From assembly GCA_020740775.1 (NCBI GenBank), contig JAHEWK010000004.1, positions 3,224,001-3,288,000 of the forward strand: DNA of 64,000 bases. The letters run 5' to 3'. Shown here in pieces: positions 10,901 to 22,197 of this stretch (its first letter is position 1; each line of letters starts with the position of its first letter). The notes under the pieces are model-generated. The model did no database searches and was not told where the DNA came from. It worked only from the letters and a program-made list of their open reading frames with translations. A program made the position numbers and the translations under genes. Source of the DNA: Ilyonectria destructans (lineage: Eukaryota > Ascomycota > Sordariomycetes > Hypocreales > Nectriaceae).

Positions 10901-13900
10901 TCAGGACAACCTCGTCATGGCCATTCTCTGCCGCTCGGTGAAGTGCCGTTCTCCCATCATCATCCACGTCTGTGGTATTCACACCGTGGAGAACAAGTCG
11001 CAACACTATATTCGCGAGACCAAAAGATGATGCAATCTGTAATCCGGTGACACCTCTTACGAAGCCCTGGCTGTATCCGGGCTGTCTGTAGCTGGATGGG
11101 TGCATGACCTGGGTGGAAGAGGCGACCTTTGCATCATGCTGCAGAAATTCCAAAGCCAAGTCCTCTACTTCCGCTATATGGACTTGATCTTCTTGCGCAT
11201 GTGTACCCCAGTGTTGAGCAGCATACTCGAGGAACGGATACACGAGTAGTCGAATTTCCAGATCTTCATCGTTGTCGCAGGGTCCTTCGTCAAATACCGA
11301 GTACGAAACGCATGTTATGCATGCACTTGCGATCATTCCGTGTGCACCAGTCATCCAATCGGGGCGGTGTTTGAAGTCTTCGAAGTACTTGCGAGTTGTG
11401 TGGTGCATCAATTGGACAGTGTTGCTCTCGCGGTTGATGACCACCAGTCCAGCACAAAGGGCGACGGCTCCATCAAGATCATCAATGATGTAATCCCTCT
11501 GGAATGTGGGATCCCCGGGCTTCACTGCAAGAGCTTGTAAGAATTCTTGAAGACTGAGCGGTCGCTTGGAGTCGACGATCCAGGACAGAATTCTCTGAGC
11601 CAACCTGCGGTCTTCTGACTTCTGGCTCCCTATCCTACCAAGAGCACCATCATACACCGTTGAGATTTTGTCAGAACTGTCCACGAGGGCTTTGAGAGCA
11701 TCTTCGACATATCCTCTTGACCGCTGTCCAATGATTGAATCTAAAAAGGGTTGGACGAGAAGAAACCTATTAGCTTAGTTAGTCGATTATCAATCTGGGG
11801 TGCAAATGATCTCTCGTACATCCCGTCAACAGCCTGAGAAATACTGTCTTTTACTCTCCTCCGTAGCTCCGGATCAGTTTTGACAATCGTGTCCGACTTG
11901 TCTATCAGAATGTCGAGAACGTCCTTCACATCTTCTGGGTCGGCCTGGATCTCCAATTCCTCACAAGGTCCAAATTCCTTCAAGAACTTTATTGTTGGCC
12001 TTGAAGTTGCCAACAGCTTCATGTTGGAATTCCGTTGCTGTTCAAGAAGATGTGATAGTAGTTCTTTGCGAGTATTGTCGGAGCATTCGTCCAGGGCATC
12101 AACAACCAGGAACACGCGAGGGAACTTCCCCAGCACATCAGAAAGAGTTGAAGAAATCTCCTCAAAAGGAAGAGGGGCATCATCGGCTTGGTAGCGATCG
12201 AATAGATCGATGACAGACTCTGGAAGCTCCTCACATTGATCGGCGAGCTGCCTGAGTATGGCACATGTGAGAGATCGCACAGTCTGATCCTTCTGTCGTT
12301 CATACTCGCAAAATAGACAGGCAACTCCATCCTTAGTCGCTGGCGTCTTGCTCCTCTGAGCAGCTTTTAAGTTGTCGATAACAACCGAAGCTAACACTGT
12401 TTTCCCACCACCAGCAATGCCATGGCACCAAAGTGTTTGGGTATCGTTATTGACCCAGTTAGAATACTGTTCGGCATCCAGTAAAAGGCTTCCAGTGCGC
12501 GGTTGCCATCTTGCGTGAGAATCAATGAATCTTTTCGTATGGATATCGCTGTCAAGCCAATTCAATATCTTTTTTCGGTCTTGTCGTTGCTTGTCTTCAA
12601 GGTATTAGCGAGGAATTTTACCAGATACTCTTAGAGGTACGTGCCTTGAACCAGTATGTCCACTTTGTGCTCGATCTTGTTGATACCTTGCTTGACTATA
12701 AACAGGATCGGTTAAACTAACACATGAACTCGTTTGGTACTCCATAACACTCACCCTCTTCCAAGACTTTTGCTGCTTCCTTTGTCCTCTCGATGTCTTC
12801 TTTCAGGACAACCTCTAACAGCTCTTTGGTGTACGCTGCGGCGGCGGCTGCGGCGTATCGCTGCCATATTTTGTGCTTGTGTGAATCGGAATAGTCGCAA
12901 ATTCCTCGCACAACCAGACAAGGAAAGTCATTCATCAGCCCGGCCGCCTCCATCTCAAAACATAGGACGCCGTATTTCTTCCTGATTTTATCTCTTGTCA
13001 CACCATGTCTCATCACCTGATCGGCCGAGGCAATGGTGCCGTAGTGGATGACGGTGTCTGGGGATTTTCGCGGTTTCCGAGTAACGAGGAGAGTGGAATC
13101 GCAGCGACGGCAAGGGAGCGGAATTTCGTCAGAATCATCCGAATAATCAGATGCCTCACTCTCGCTTTGGGATTCATTGTGGTCATAGTCAGCTGCGAAC
13201 AATCGGTCGTACTTGAGACTGGGGCGCTCGTATAGTTCTGCAAAATCCGGGTTCGCATCTTCCGACTCCATGACCCTATTGATCATGGCCGTAACATTGC
13301 GTTGGATAGAATTCCGCTGAAACTCATGTTTGGCTTTGAGCTTAGAAACTGCGTTTATGAGTGGCGTGGGCGGCATGTTGAGCAAGCCCGTATGTTTGAA
13401 TTCACCGTCGGCGACGACTTTCCCGTGATTATACTTGACGACACCACCTAAACCCGCAGGAGTGAGCAGAACTCTACCAGAAAGCACAAAGGCAGTCTTA
13501 CCAAGTTCTCCTTGAGGAAGGCTTACAACCACATCGCCTAATCGGATGTCCTCGTTGGGTCGGGCGCGGCGTGCTGGAGCACCACCTCCAATGCCTACCA
13601 TAAGGCCGAAGCGGATTTTAGGGAAACTTCTCATCATATTGGTTGCAACGTTAGAGGCGGGTGTTATGCCCATATTTCCGGCTGGAAGGCAAGCCATAAC
13701 GATGTTATGTCCCCTGATCTCGCCCAGAGTATACATATTCTTGTCCCCTGGGACGAGGTCGAGGCTTTCGTGAACCTCGTCCAGCATCCCTGAGGACGCC
13801 GCCAGTTCGATGGACAGAGCGCATATCCATCCGATAGTGTAGTCCGCCCTAGATAATTTTCTTTGCCGCAATGCCGTTAGTCAATAGTCTCATTAGGAGA

Positions 13901-13936
13901 TAGGTCGGAAACATACTTTGTTGGCTTGGTCGCCAT
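4998..13936 (-). CDS. Giant NLR: PNP_UDP-NACHT-ankyrin STAND protein (about 2888 aa)
   Basis: Six exons fit in phase: 13936-13917, 13860-13502, 13447-12755, 12695-12645, 12594-11820 and 11766-4998. The start has context CACCATGG. Residues 10-350 are a nucleoside-phosphorylase-like effector domain with FGLMVGIGGG, CFEMEAAGL and GICDYSDSH, plus an acidic serine insert near 217-235. The NACHT ATPase follows, with Walker A GIAGGGKT near 433-440 and Walker B VVDALDEC near 537-545, then a winged-helix-like region near 690-740. About 39 ankyrin units run from about 867 to 2790, interrupted by a coiled-coil insert and by a disordered insert with a coding minisatellite. This is a known fungal NLR architecture in which ligand binding by the repeats triggers oligomerisation and the N-terminal effector, in non-self recognition or cell death. 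The second intron is in frame (54 nt); without splicing 18 residues would interrupt the phosphorylase fold. The fourth intron uses a GC donor. Confidence 0.9.
6967..7200 (-). repeat. Coding minisatellite, 24-bp unit, about 10 copies
   Basis: A 24-bp unit is tandemly repeated about ten times inside the last exon of the large NLR, keeping frame and encoding the 8-residue unit REHSQEPR/REHSQESR. It lies within a long polar, proline- and charge-rich insert (about residues 2062-2255) that splits the ankyrin array. Copies differ by a few substitutions. Because the unit is a multiple of three, copy number can change without breaking the protein, so length polymorphism among strains is likely. Confidence 0.9.
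12595..12644 (-). other. GC-AG intron in large NLR
   Basis: The only junction that joins the exon ending ...DILVQ to the exon starting DKQRQDRKKIL in phase uses donor AAG|GCACGT and acceptor CTTGAAG, an intron of 50 nt with branch-like GCTAAT. A nearby GT (GTACCT) gives the wrong frame and runs into a stop. The joined sequence (VDILVQDKQRQDRKKILNWL) fits the linker seen between effector and NACHT domains in this family. Confidence 0.75.
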
Positions 13937-14794
13937 GGTGAGGATCGCCACGTTTCTCCGGAGATCCCTCCGAGCTGGTAGATTTAGATGGCGCACATGG
14001 ATAGAATTTATGAATTTTAGGAGGTTCTGATACAAAAAGTGGTACTAGCGAGACACGGCCGTTGAAGAATCGGCTTGGGCGACGGAAGATTGGAAACAGA
14101 CGATAGAAGATTTATTTCAGGAGTAATACTAGACGCAGAGCAAAACGCGTGGGATCAATCTAATGATGCAGAGCCCAGCTCAGGCTCTATTGAGCTGGAA
14201 TGCCGGCACATTGCGCGTTCCTCATAAGGGGGGTTCAGCTCCTGTGTGGCGTCTGCATAAGCGCTGACTGTGACAAATATGCAGCTTTTAGCCCCCAAAT
14301 TGCCATGGTGGCGAATAGAAGCGATTGAAACATTTCCATATCACCACTAATAACGTGCTATGACGTACCCCGCCCCCTAGATATCTGCTCTCTGTCACCA
14401 GCTGAGCTTCATACAGGGTTGACTGGTTGGTTAGAAGCCAGGTGAGAGATATACCCCCTAGGCAGCCCTCAGGTTCGCCAGTTCTAGACTGCGTAGATAT
14501 TACACGTCACCAACGTGGCGATTCTACAGTTCAGCCGTACTTCAGCATGAGTTATCACGATTGCGATAGTAATCTAGGTACTTGTACTTGTATCTGCTCA
14601 TCATTTTAGCGTAGATTTCATGTACGGTACGAACGTGTACGTTATGGGCATGTTATTTTAGCACTCATTATGCTCGTGACCGGTAAATCAACGGGATCAT
14701 CCTAGCCTACAATTTCCCCGACAACTAGTACTTTCAAGGCGGAGCGATTAAGGCTGAGCGATTATGGCGGAGTGATTGGAAGCCACTTCGTGCA
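13937..14794. other. Divergent intergenic region
   Basis: This lies between the NLR (minus) and the Mpv17-like gene (plus), so it should contain both promoters. Repeated short motifs (GGCGGAGYGATT at about 14738-14777) sit close to the Mpv17-like TATA box. No gene is seen. Confidence 0.4.
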
Positions 14795-14800
14795 TATATA
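14795..14800 (+). promoter_or_regulatory. TATA box of Mpv17-like gene
   Basis: TATATA lies 69 nt before the chosen ATG. Its position downstream of an upstream in-frame ATG (14776) argues that the longer start is not used. Confidence 0.45.
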
Positions 14801-14868
14801 CCGCTACCCCACGTTGGAGAGCATCTGCAAGATTGATCTCCCTGATTGACGTGTCAGCCGAAATCACC

Positions 14869-15666
14869 ATGTCGCATGCCATGCCCGAGGATTCGATCTT
14901 CGGAGGTAGCGATACAAGTTCCCACGCACCCAGTATTGCATCTGATCACTCTTCAGCTGTGGTAAGCTTCCACCCTCCCATAGTTCATCCGCAGCGCAGC
15001 ACTAACCGCACCACCCCATACAGCCTAGGAGAAAAAAGCGGCGCCGCTTTCTTCGTGTGCTCATCCGCTCTGCGACTGTCGCTGCTGGGGAAGAAGTCCT
15101 TGCTTCAAGACTCGCTGATGATCGTGGCAATGGTGACAACTATTTGACATCGCGGGTGCCGAAAATGGCTATCTACGGCGCTTTTGTTAATACGCCACTT
15201 ACAGCATTATTGCTCAGAAATCTTAGGAGATTGTTCGCGGGCCAAGAGAGCAACGTGGCGAAGGTAACCCAGATTTTAATTGGCATGTTTATGGTATGTA
15301 CATGCATTGATCCTTCTTGGCCGTGGATGAGAAAGCAGCAATTGACGCCGATTGGTATTCCGAGTACAGGTAGTCCCTATTCAGAAAATTGTGCATATCA
15401 TCTCTATGGCAGTTATTGCGGGCGCGCGTTCAGTCCGACACGTCGAGGCGAGCGTTAGGGCCGTCCTTTGGCCCTCACTGAAACTAATATGGATTACGGT
15501 CCCACTGGCCGTTGCATTTGCCCAGGGCTTTTTGCCCCAGAACCTTTGGCCTCAGTTCTTTACCTTGGTGTCATTTGCTCTAAACACTTTTTCTAACTAC
15601 ACATTTAAAAAGAAAAGGATGGATGCTCTGAGGAGGCATTTCGAAACTTCTAGACGGGGCCGATGA
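14869..15666 (+). CDS. Mpv17/PMP22-family membrane protein (219 aa)
   Basis: Three exons fit in phase: 14869-14961, 15024-15293 and 15370-15666. The donors GTAAGC and GTATGT and both acceptors keep phase 0. After a serine-rich N-terminus and a basic stretch (PRRKKRRRF) come several hydrophobic segments: KMAIYGAFVNTPLTALLL, VAKVTQILIGMFM, IVHIISMAVIAGARSV and the C-terminal segment around WITVPLAVAFAQGFLP. The order and the terminal pattern 'P-W-x-x-VP...NLW...F...' match fungal Mpv17/PMP22-like proteins of inner mitochondrial, peroxisomal or vacuolar membranes. The exact organelle and transport role are not shown by the sequence. An upstream in-frame ATG at 14776 is rejected because it precedes the TATA box. 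Confidence 0.7.
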
Positions 15667-16750
15667 TGGAAGCTATCAGTTGCATCTACACTTAATACAC
15701 CGAAATGCCATGATGGAAAATAAATGTTTCAATAGAGCTCGCTGTAGAACGGTATTTGATTTCGCTTTAATCTGTAACTACCGTTTCTGTTGCTTTATTT
15801 TACCCAAGTAGACGTGGGATAAGCTTTTAGTCCCTTTGCTGCATTGATGAAGTAAGAAAATAGTATTTAAAGCTTATAGTATTTATTAAAATACCAAGAA
15901 ATAATATTTAACCTGTGGTTGATTGCTGGATATTTTAATTTTGGGCATACCTTGAAAATAGATTGCGTTAATGTCCGAGCCCCATCGAATGAGCAACTCC
16001 GGTAGACTGCTGTTCTAGGTGAATGGACCGAGCCACATACATGTAATCCATAATTCACCGTATCTCATCTCATTTCTGTGCTCAATAAAGCAGATTGTTT
16101 CCGGTCTCGGCGAAGGGAATCTAAAATTGGGCAGATCATCCTGCTCCTAGAGAATTGTATGAATACTGTTGGCTTAAGAACATATATCCTGCCCCTGGCT
16201 CACTGCGAAACAATATCAATGTCTTGCTTGCTGAAAGTGGCTTTCTATTTCACCAGCCAAAACAATTGCTTGACCGCTTCTGTAGAGTTAGTGGAATGTT
16301 CATTTTAGCATCGTAGTCTTTATTAGGAGCGGAGATGTGGTTAGGCTCTTCTGGATCTTCTTTCGTCAGAAACGCATGCCACTCTCAGCCGTTGTTGTCG
16401 ATGACCTGTCTCGCATGGCACTGATATCAGGATTAGCTGATTCTCACTCATACGTGCGCTGGTGGTATAGGAAAAATAGGGGAACATCGAATTCCGACAG
16501 TAACGACTAGAACCCAATAAAGCGATATTATGTAACATTATACTTGACTACGGTAATCCAGTATGTAAATTCTTTTTCGAGAGGTTAGGATATTGAAGAT
16601 ATGCCTGAATGTCACGCAGACCACGTATCGAACAAAACATCACCCAATACAAAGCTATAATTTGCAACAGCAATGAACGATAGGGTAGTAGACAAGTATG
16701 AAAGAGTGAGATCTAGAATTCGTAACACGTCCTAATCATCTGGCATTATT
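15667..16750. other. AT-rich intergenic region with ankyrin relic
   Basis: Apart from the ankyrin relic listed separately, no gene is supported. The tract 15840-15920 is very AT-rich and probably includes the 3' end of the Mpv17-like gene. The right end holds the 3' region of the minus-strand glycosyltransferase. Confidence 0.4.
15945..16055 (-). pseudogene. Ankyrin-repeat relic related to the large NLR
   Basis: On the minus strand the sequence reads NSSLPELLIRWGSDINAI and then loses frame. This closely matches one repeat of the large NLR at about 9300-9390 (NSTSLPKLLIESGADVDAM), including the unusual NSxSLPxLLI wording. A nucleotide alignment of the two stretches looks roughly two-thirds identical by eye. 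It is a single decayed repeat with flanking stops, probably left over from a duplicated NLR copy. It has no coding capacity. Confidence 0.6.
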
Positions 16751-18365
16751 CTAACCATCGATTTTGGTTTCTTGATCCTCGTCCCCATGATGCTCCGTTC
16801 CGAATAAATCCTGAGTGTACTCCCTACAAAGCTGAAGAAAAGGAATGAATTCGTTTGTTGAGTCGGCAAATGCTCCACCGTAAGCATCATGCAAAGACCT
16901 GTCTTCGGGATAATTAGTTTGAGAGACCCAGTTGCGGCCGTCAATCAGGCGGCTGGTCAGTGGCTCTCTTCCTCTATTTGCTTCCACGGCAACCTTAAGC
17001 ATACGCTGAAGAAATGGAAAATACCACATTTCCTGATAGTACTCCATGAAACCGTCCTTTGTACCTGATTGGTGGAAAAGAGCAAAGATTTGCCTCGTCG
17101 CAATGTTCGTGGCGAGTTTTAAGGAGCCAATCCATTCCCTCGCCGTCGATCTTTGGTCATTCTTATCTGAAATTGAATCAAAAATCCGGCGTAAAGCTAA
17201 AAAGACGAATGACGGCATCTGGATTTTGTACGGCTTAAATGAACGTTGCTGATTTAGCACATCTTCCATCACAATGGTAGTGTGATCGGAATGGTTAAAG
17301 TTCAGCTTCCTCAACCAGACTTCATTTATGGCCCTGTTTTGAACGAGCCCATGCTCATGATCAACCGTCATGTGGAACTCGGTCTGATCGGTCTCGTTCT
17401 GCTTCTCCTTCGGGAGCACTCTGGTTCCGGTAAGACCTGGGACGGGGCCACCTGTAAGCGCCTTCGTCCGGTAAACCTCTTGACGACCCATGACTTTCCC
17501 GATATAATACTGGTCTGATGTGGCAATCCATTTGATCTCTGGGTCCCAGATCTCGGCAACCAGTTCCAGTGCGGCATCGATAACCTTGCGCAGGTCGCCG
17601 ACTGGCCCAATCATAATTCCCGCGTTCACCCACACAGGATCAGCATAGCTTGTTTTGGAGACGCCATCTCGTTCTGGACCGAAGATATTATGCGGCAAGT
17701 GGGACGAGGGCAAGGCCCAGCATTGTGCTTCGTCCGGGAACTGGGGGAAGCACGCTTTCCCAGCGGAGAAGAATACTGTTTGACGTAGGCCTTGCGAATG
17801 GGCTTCCTCCACAGTGATACCAAAACGATCTGCGAGGTGCTTATCGGCTGCTGCAGCGGTATCAAAGTAACGCTCGATAAAGGCATCGACAGGCAGCTGG
17901 GCCAGGACGTCGTAGCCATCCGTAGCGATGACCAGGTCGTCATCATGAGCACCAGCAGGCCCATTTAAATATCGCCGCAGGGTGTACAACTTGGCAATAT
18001 TATAACCCCCGGTCAAATTATATTCGCCTGAGCCTTCATAGCCCAGCATCGTAGGGATTGGGTAACGAGTGGCCAGCTTTGAGGCTAAGCCGGCGCAGAA
18101 TGGGAGTACTGGTTTCGATGCCCAGACGAGGTTGTGCACTCGCGAGGTCTTGGGTTTGTTCACCGACAGTGAATTGTATGCGACTTTTGCGATCTCCTAA
18201 GCTCGGTAATCAGCCAGTGGAATCGCAGCAGGCAGTTCATGGTGGTATGCATACGGAATCAAAGGGGGCTATCGCCCAGACTAAGACAAATAAGGCAACG
18301 CAGGCGACAATGATGATGAAGGGCGGCGAGAGAAATCTCAGCGGCAGGTGGGTCTTGACTGCCAT
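16751..18365 (-). CDS. Type II membrane glycosyltransferase, PLOD-type GT domain (518 aa)
   Basis: Two exons, 18365-18255 and 18196-16751, join in phase 0 (donor GTATGC, acceptor TTAG). An in-frame TGA just upstream fixes the start. Residues 11-33 form one membrane anchor (LSPPFIIIVACVALFVLVWAIA) preceded by basic residues, so the catalytic part should face the Golgi lumen. The luminal domain has DDDLVIATDGYDVL, the metal-binding D-x-x-D region seen in procollagen-lysine glycosyltransferase-like (PLOD GT) proteins, then NAGIMIGPVGDL and SDQYYIGKV, typical of the nucleotide-sugar fold. Such fungal proteins are annotated as glycosyltransferases of unknown acceptor. Sugar donor and acceptor cannot be inferred. 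Confidence 0.75.
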
Positions 18366-20190
18366 CTTGGCCAGTGCTCACTTGAAGACGGTTAACCAAG
18401 AGAGTAAACGAAAGAGGATGCTGAAAATTGAAGAGAAGGAGAAAGTGTGAATCGTTCAATGTACGGAGTAAGTTGCGTGGCGATTAACCTGAATATGAGA
18501 TTGGAGTCCCAATTCTAGCCATACACACGTGTCAGGAAACGCCACACAAGCCGGACAGCTGGCCCCTTATTATCAAGGCTATGGACTAGCCTAACATAAA
18601 AGCTGGCATCGGATTGACTCATCGAGATGTCCCACAGAGGTAGAATCTGAATTTTAGACACAAATAAAGCGATCTAGCGTGGAATATGCAGGGGGGATTC
18701 CTGAACAGTAGGGGCCTGTTGATACATTCCTGACGGCCGTGTGTTCAGAATCGGCATGTGTGCTCAGATATTATTCTCTCACCCTATCAGCAAGCGCTAG
18801 CTGGGCCGTATAGCGGGTCGTAATTTCCACCATTTGTTTGTCGGGAGGATTAGTGATTAGTGTCTAATAGTTCAGAACTAGTGGATATCGCTGGTGAGGG
18901 CGCATTTGGCTGTCGGACTGGATAAACAAGATGTTGTGATGGTGTCGGATAGCACACTGGAGTTTCAAAGACTGTGGAGTGATCGCCCTGATTAAGCAAT
19001 TACAGGGAAATGGTTTTTCCCCTTCTTGCATTTGGGGAGTACCCGTTTTGTTCTGTTTCGTGATTTTGGCCAAGCGGTTACAGCACCTTGTGTTGCCTCC
19101 TCCAGCCCTTTTGACCTCCGTTGTTGAAAACAATACCTCATCAAGTGAATCTAGCCTTCAGTCAACCTGTACACGATCCAGTAAGGCTTGAACTCATCTT
19201 GTTTAACTATCCTTGCATGGGCCCATACTCTGTCTTTTCCCCTATTACCTACACTGATGCAATATTTAATAACTTTTCTAGCCAGGTTCAATATTAGGAG
19301 ATCTAGCAAGCGATACAGTAATTAATTAGTTGCAATTCAGCTACTGAATACGCCAACAATGCTAGGAAATACATGGATTCAAATATATAATTGTTGCACA
19401 TTCGCTCGTCTCGATCTCTGTCTCCGACCTTGGTACTGTTTTGAGACGAGATGGAGCAAAGGTCTGAGGGTAGTCATCTTGTGGGATAGAGGAAGCCCTG
19501 CGAAATCCCCAGCTTCCGTCGGCTGGGCGGTGTCCGGGCGTGGACTATGATGTTCTGCGGCATCTTGAGACATGTTGATATGGTGGCCCTGTGTAAATGT
19601 CAAATTATCCCTACAACTATGTCCTAATATCACCAACACCCGCGTAGGTAGGGTATAACTTCTTCCCGGATCTAATTTCAATCAGTAATCTAGTAGTCTG
19701 AGTACATCAGAATTGTATTGCATGAAAAGGCCTTGCAGCATGCCTAGCAGTGTGCCTAATGGGCGGTGCAGTAAATAGCCTAGCGTGGGTTAGTTAAATT
19801 CGGACATCATGCCACTGAGAGTTGCCCTATATTTTTACTTGTCACGCCCCTAGCTCACTTCTGCATCTACATAACCACCTTCTTGTAAACCACCATGCTC
19901 ACAGGTTGAAACAGAAAGCGATCAGATCTGGTTGCGGAAACCATTGAATTGGTACGATTCCCAGCATCATTTCCTGCACACCGCATCCGCCTTCTCAGCG
20001 GAGAGTGATCCGGCGGCTTTGGGCCAACTATAGCGTTATCTCCGCCTCCAGGAGACCCAATCGTCACGGGATCTAATATCTTGGGTAGATTTATTTACGC
20101 CTTAGCTTCAGGCCTGGTCGCAAATAGCGCATATCTATCGACAGAGACGCATTGCAAACACAAGTCGTAGTCCGCACCACCATTACGCCG
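18366..20190. other. Long intergenic region
   Basis: About 1.8 kb lies between the divergent glycosyltransferase and HET genes. Several 60-100 codon open frames exist (for example 18864-19133, 19379-19681 and 19867-20067 on the minus strand), but none shows a domain, signal peptide or splice structure. AT-rich around 19260-19340. No gene is called. Confidence 0.4.
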
Positions 20191-22197
20191 ATGGCCACTA
20201 CCTCACCATCATACACGCCACTTGGCGATCCGTCCTCGAATATTCGACTGTTGGAGATATTTGTACGAGATTCACCAAGACGCCCTCGAGTAACCTGCCG
20301 CATGAGAACGGTGCCTCTTAACAACGCGCCCCCATATTCCGCCTTATCCTACGTCTGGGGAGATCAAACTGAACGGGAAAACATCGTCGTCAACAGCCAA
20401 CTCGTGTCAGTGACTAAAAGCCTCGAGAGTGCACTTCGCCGCGCACCGCACCTGCGGAACATCCACCCTGGTCCGGACCCGACATTCTTGCTGTGGGCAG
20501 ATGCCATCTGCATCAACCAGGGCAATGCACGAGAGCGAACGGCACAGCTCAGCCTCATGGCTAAGCTCTACCAAAACGCCGAATGCGTATTTGCTTGGCT
20601 AGGAGAGGACGACGAGGACGACGCATTTCGAGCTCTGAGGCCGGTCATCAATGAACTCAAGAATATTTCCGAGCGACCTAGTACAGAAGAAGGCATCCTT
20701 ACCACCTTGTCGAGGCTGGAATGGCTGTCAGCCTACTCAAATCTTTCCCGAAATGACGTTTTGGTCTCAAAGAATCCAGACATCGAAAATATCCCCACCC
20801 TATTTAACGCGGCTTGGTCGGCCATAAACGATCTTCTTTCCCGCCAATACTGGAACCGTGCTTGGGTCTTTCAAGAAGCCGTGTTAGCAAGGCGGCTCAT
20901 TTTGACCTGCCCAACTTCGGCCATGGTCTTCACTGACCTGGGCATTGTCGCCATCACCCTCGACTACTTGCAGCGGTGTCTCAGATATCTCCCGATTGTG
21001 AAGCCCGAGTTCTTAGGGAGCGCTGTGTGGTACTTTCTGAGAGATATCCTAGACTGGAAACCGATTGTCCGGATTATGAGAGAACAGACCCAGAGGAATT
21101 CTGGGCCGTCACCAGACGAGCGGCTTCGCAGATGCGCTTTGTCAACTGTTGGATTCGATCTGTGCGCAACAGACCCGAGGGACCACGTCTACAGCCTTCT
21201 CGCACTGACAAACTTGGAGCTCGAGCCCGACTATGAGAAACCCATCAGTCAGATCTACACCGAGTTTTCACACGCCTGGCTCAATACATTCCAATCCAGC
21301 AGTATGCGACTGGAGCTTCAGTTTCTCGCCTGCGCAGGGATAGGAATATTTGGCGAAGACCCATCATTGCCTTCATGGGTGCCGAATTTTCGAGATGCAG
21401 CGCAGAGAAAAGTCAAACTATTCAGTGGAAGAACTGATGAAGATGTCTTTACGCCTTTGACTCCGTCTGCAGCCATAAAAGTTGATAAAAAGTCATTGAC
21501 TGCAGCAGGAGTCGAGATTGACTCGATTTCGAAAGTACACGATATTCCACAGGCGACAGAACAAGAATTACATATATCCAGAGTCATGCAAGAGATAAAA
21601 AACATGATGTCGCATTATACGAGGGTGAAATCGCCTGTGAGCATCGGAGGACACGAACCCTCAACTTCGTCGGGTGCTGAACTACAAAAAAAAGAAGATA
21701 CAATCAAGGAGAAAAAGAAATACTGCGAGGCTTTGTATCATTTCTCGGTCGACTTTGCGTCCAGAAACGAATCCGGCTATCTAAAACGCATACCCGCTCT
21801 GCAGGCAGTTCTACGTGTCATATGGACTCAGCACATGAGGCAAAAGGTGATTGGTCCTACGGTTATGCGGGGCCTGAATTTCCTAAAACTTCTCTCAACC
21901 TTCGGGCCTCATTCGACACGGGAGGAAAATATCCGAGGACTTGGATTTGTCCCAGACGAAAGTTTCGATTCTACCTTTCATGCCAAGATATTTTCAATGG
22001 ATGAGGTCGTGTGGCCTATCAGAAGCCTCCTCGAGGAGTTCAAGGACTGGGCCCCGATTGGAGGCCTGACAGAAATGATGGAACTAGAGGTACGCCTCGG
22101 AGAGTTACATAAATCGTGGAGACTTGTGGAGACAGAAAAGGGATATCTCGGGCTCGGCCCGAAAGGCACAATGCTAGGGAATATAGTGACGGTTTGA
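20191..22197 (+). CDS. HET-domain protein, frame broken near its 3' end (668 aa as read)
   Basis: Reading from ATG 20191 gives 668 residues without introns. The HET domain occupies about residues 48-200: YSALSYVWGDQ, LLWADAICINQ, MAKLYQNAECVFAWLG and later YWNRAWVFQEAVLARR and ATDPRDHVYSLLAL. HET proteins mediate heterokaryon incompatibility and cell death after non-self recognition, usually together with an NLR or another partner. The frame stops at 22197 right after GTMLGNIVTV, but the conserved C-terminal block (VPVILRRNG...VGTSFILGLMDGE) follows one nucleotide out of frame and stays open to 22346. So either a one-base deletion in a T run has truncated the protein, or this is an assembly error. 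Whether the truncated form is active is unknown. Confidence 0.85.
   Translation: MATTSPSYTPLGDPSSNIRLLEIFVRDSPRRPRVTCRMRTVPLNNAPPYSALSYVWGDQTERENIVVNSQLVSVTKSLESALRRAPHLRNIHPGPDPTFLLWADAICINQGNARERTAQLSLMAKLYQNAECVFAWLGEDDEDDAFRALRPVINELKNISERPSTEEGILTTLSRLEWLSAYSNLSRNDVLVSKNPDIENIPTLFNAAWSAINDLLSRQYWNRAWVFQEAVLARRLILTCPTSAMVFTDLGIVAITLDYLQRCLRYLPIVKPEFLGSAVWYFLRDILDWKPIVRIMREQTQRNSGPSPDERLRRCALSTVGFDLCATDPRDHVYSLLALTNLELEPDYEKPISQIYTEFSHAWLNTFQSSSMRLELQFLACAGIGIFGEDPSLPSWVPNFRDAAQRKVKLFSGRTDEDVFTPLTPSAAIKVDKKSLTAAGVEIDSISKVHDIPQATEQELHISRVMQEIKNMMSHYTRVKSPVSIGGHEPSTSSGAELQKKEDTIKEKKKYCEALYHFSVDFASRNESGYLKRIPALQAVLRVIWTQHMRQKVIGPTVMRGLNFLKLLSTFGPHSTREENIRGLGFVPDESFDSTFHAKIFSMDEVVWPIRSLLEEFKDWAPIGGLTEMMELEVRLGELHKSWRLVETEKGYLGLGPKGTMLGNIVTV

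Noticed and set aside
14776..14868. Upstream in-frame ATG for the Mpv17-like gene
   Set aside because: It lies before the TATA box; the ATG at 14869 has better context and position.
19379..19681. Minus-strand 100-codon open frame
   Set aside because: No signal peptide, domain or conserved pattern, and it lies in a long intergenic region.
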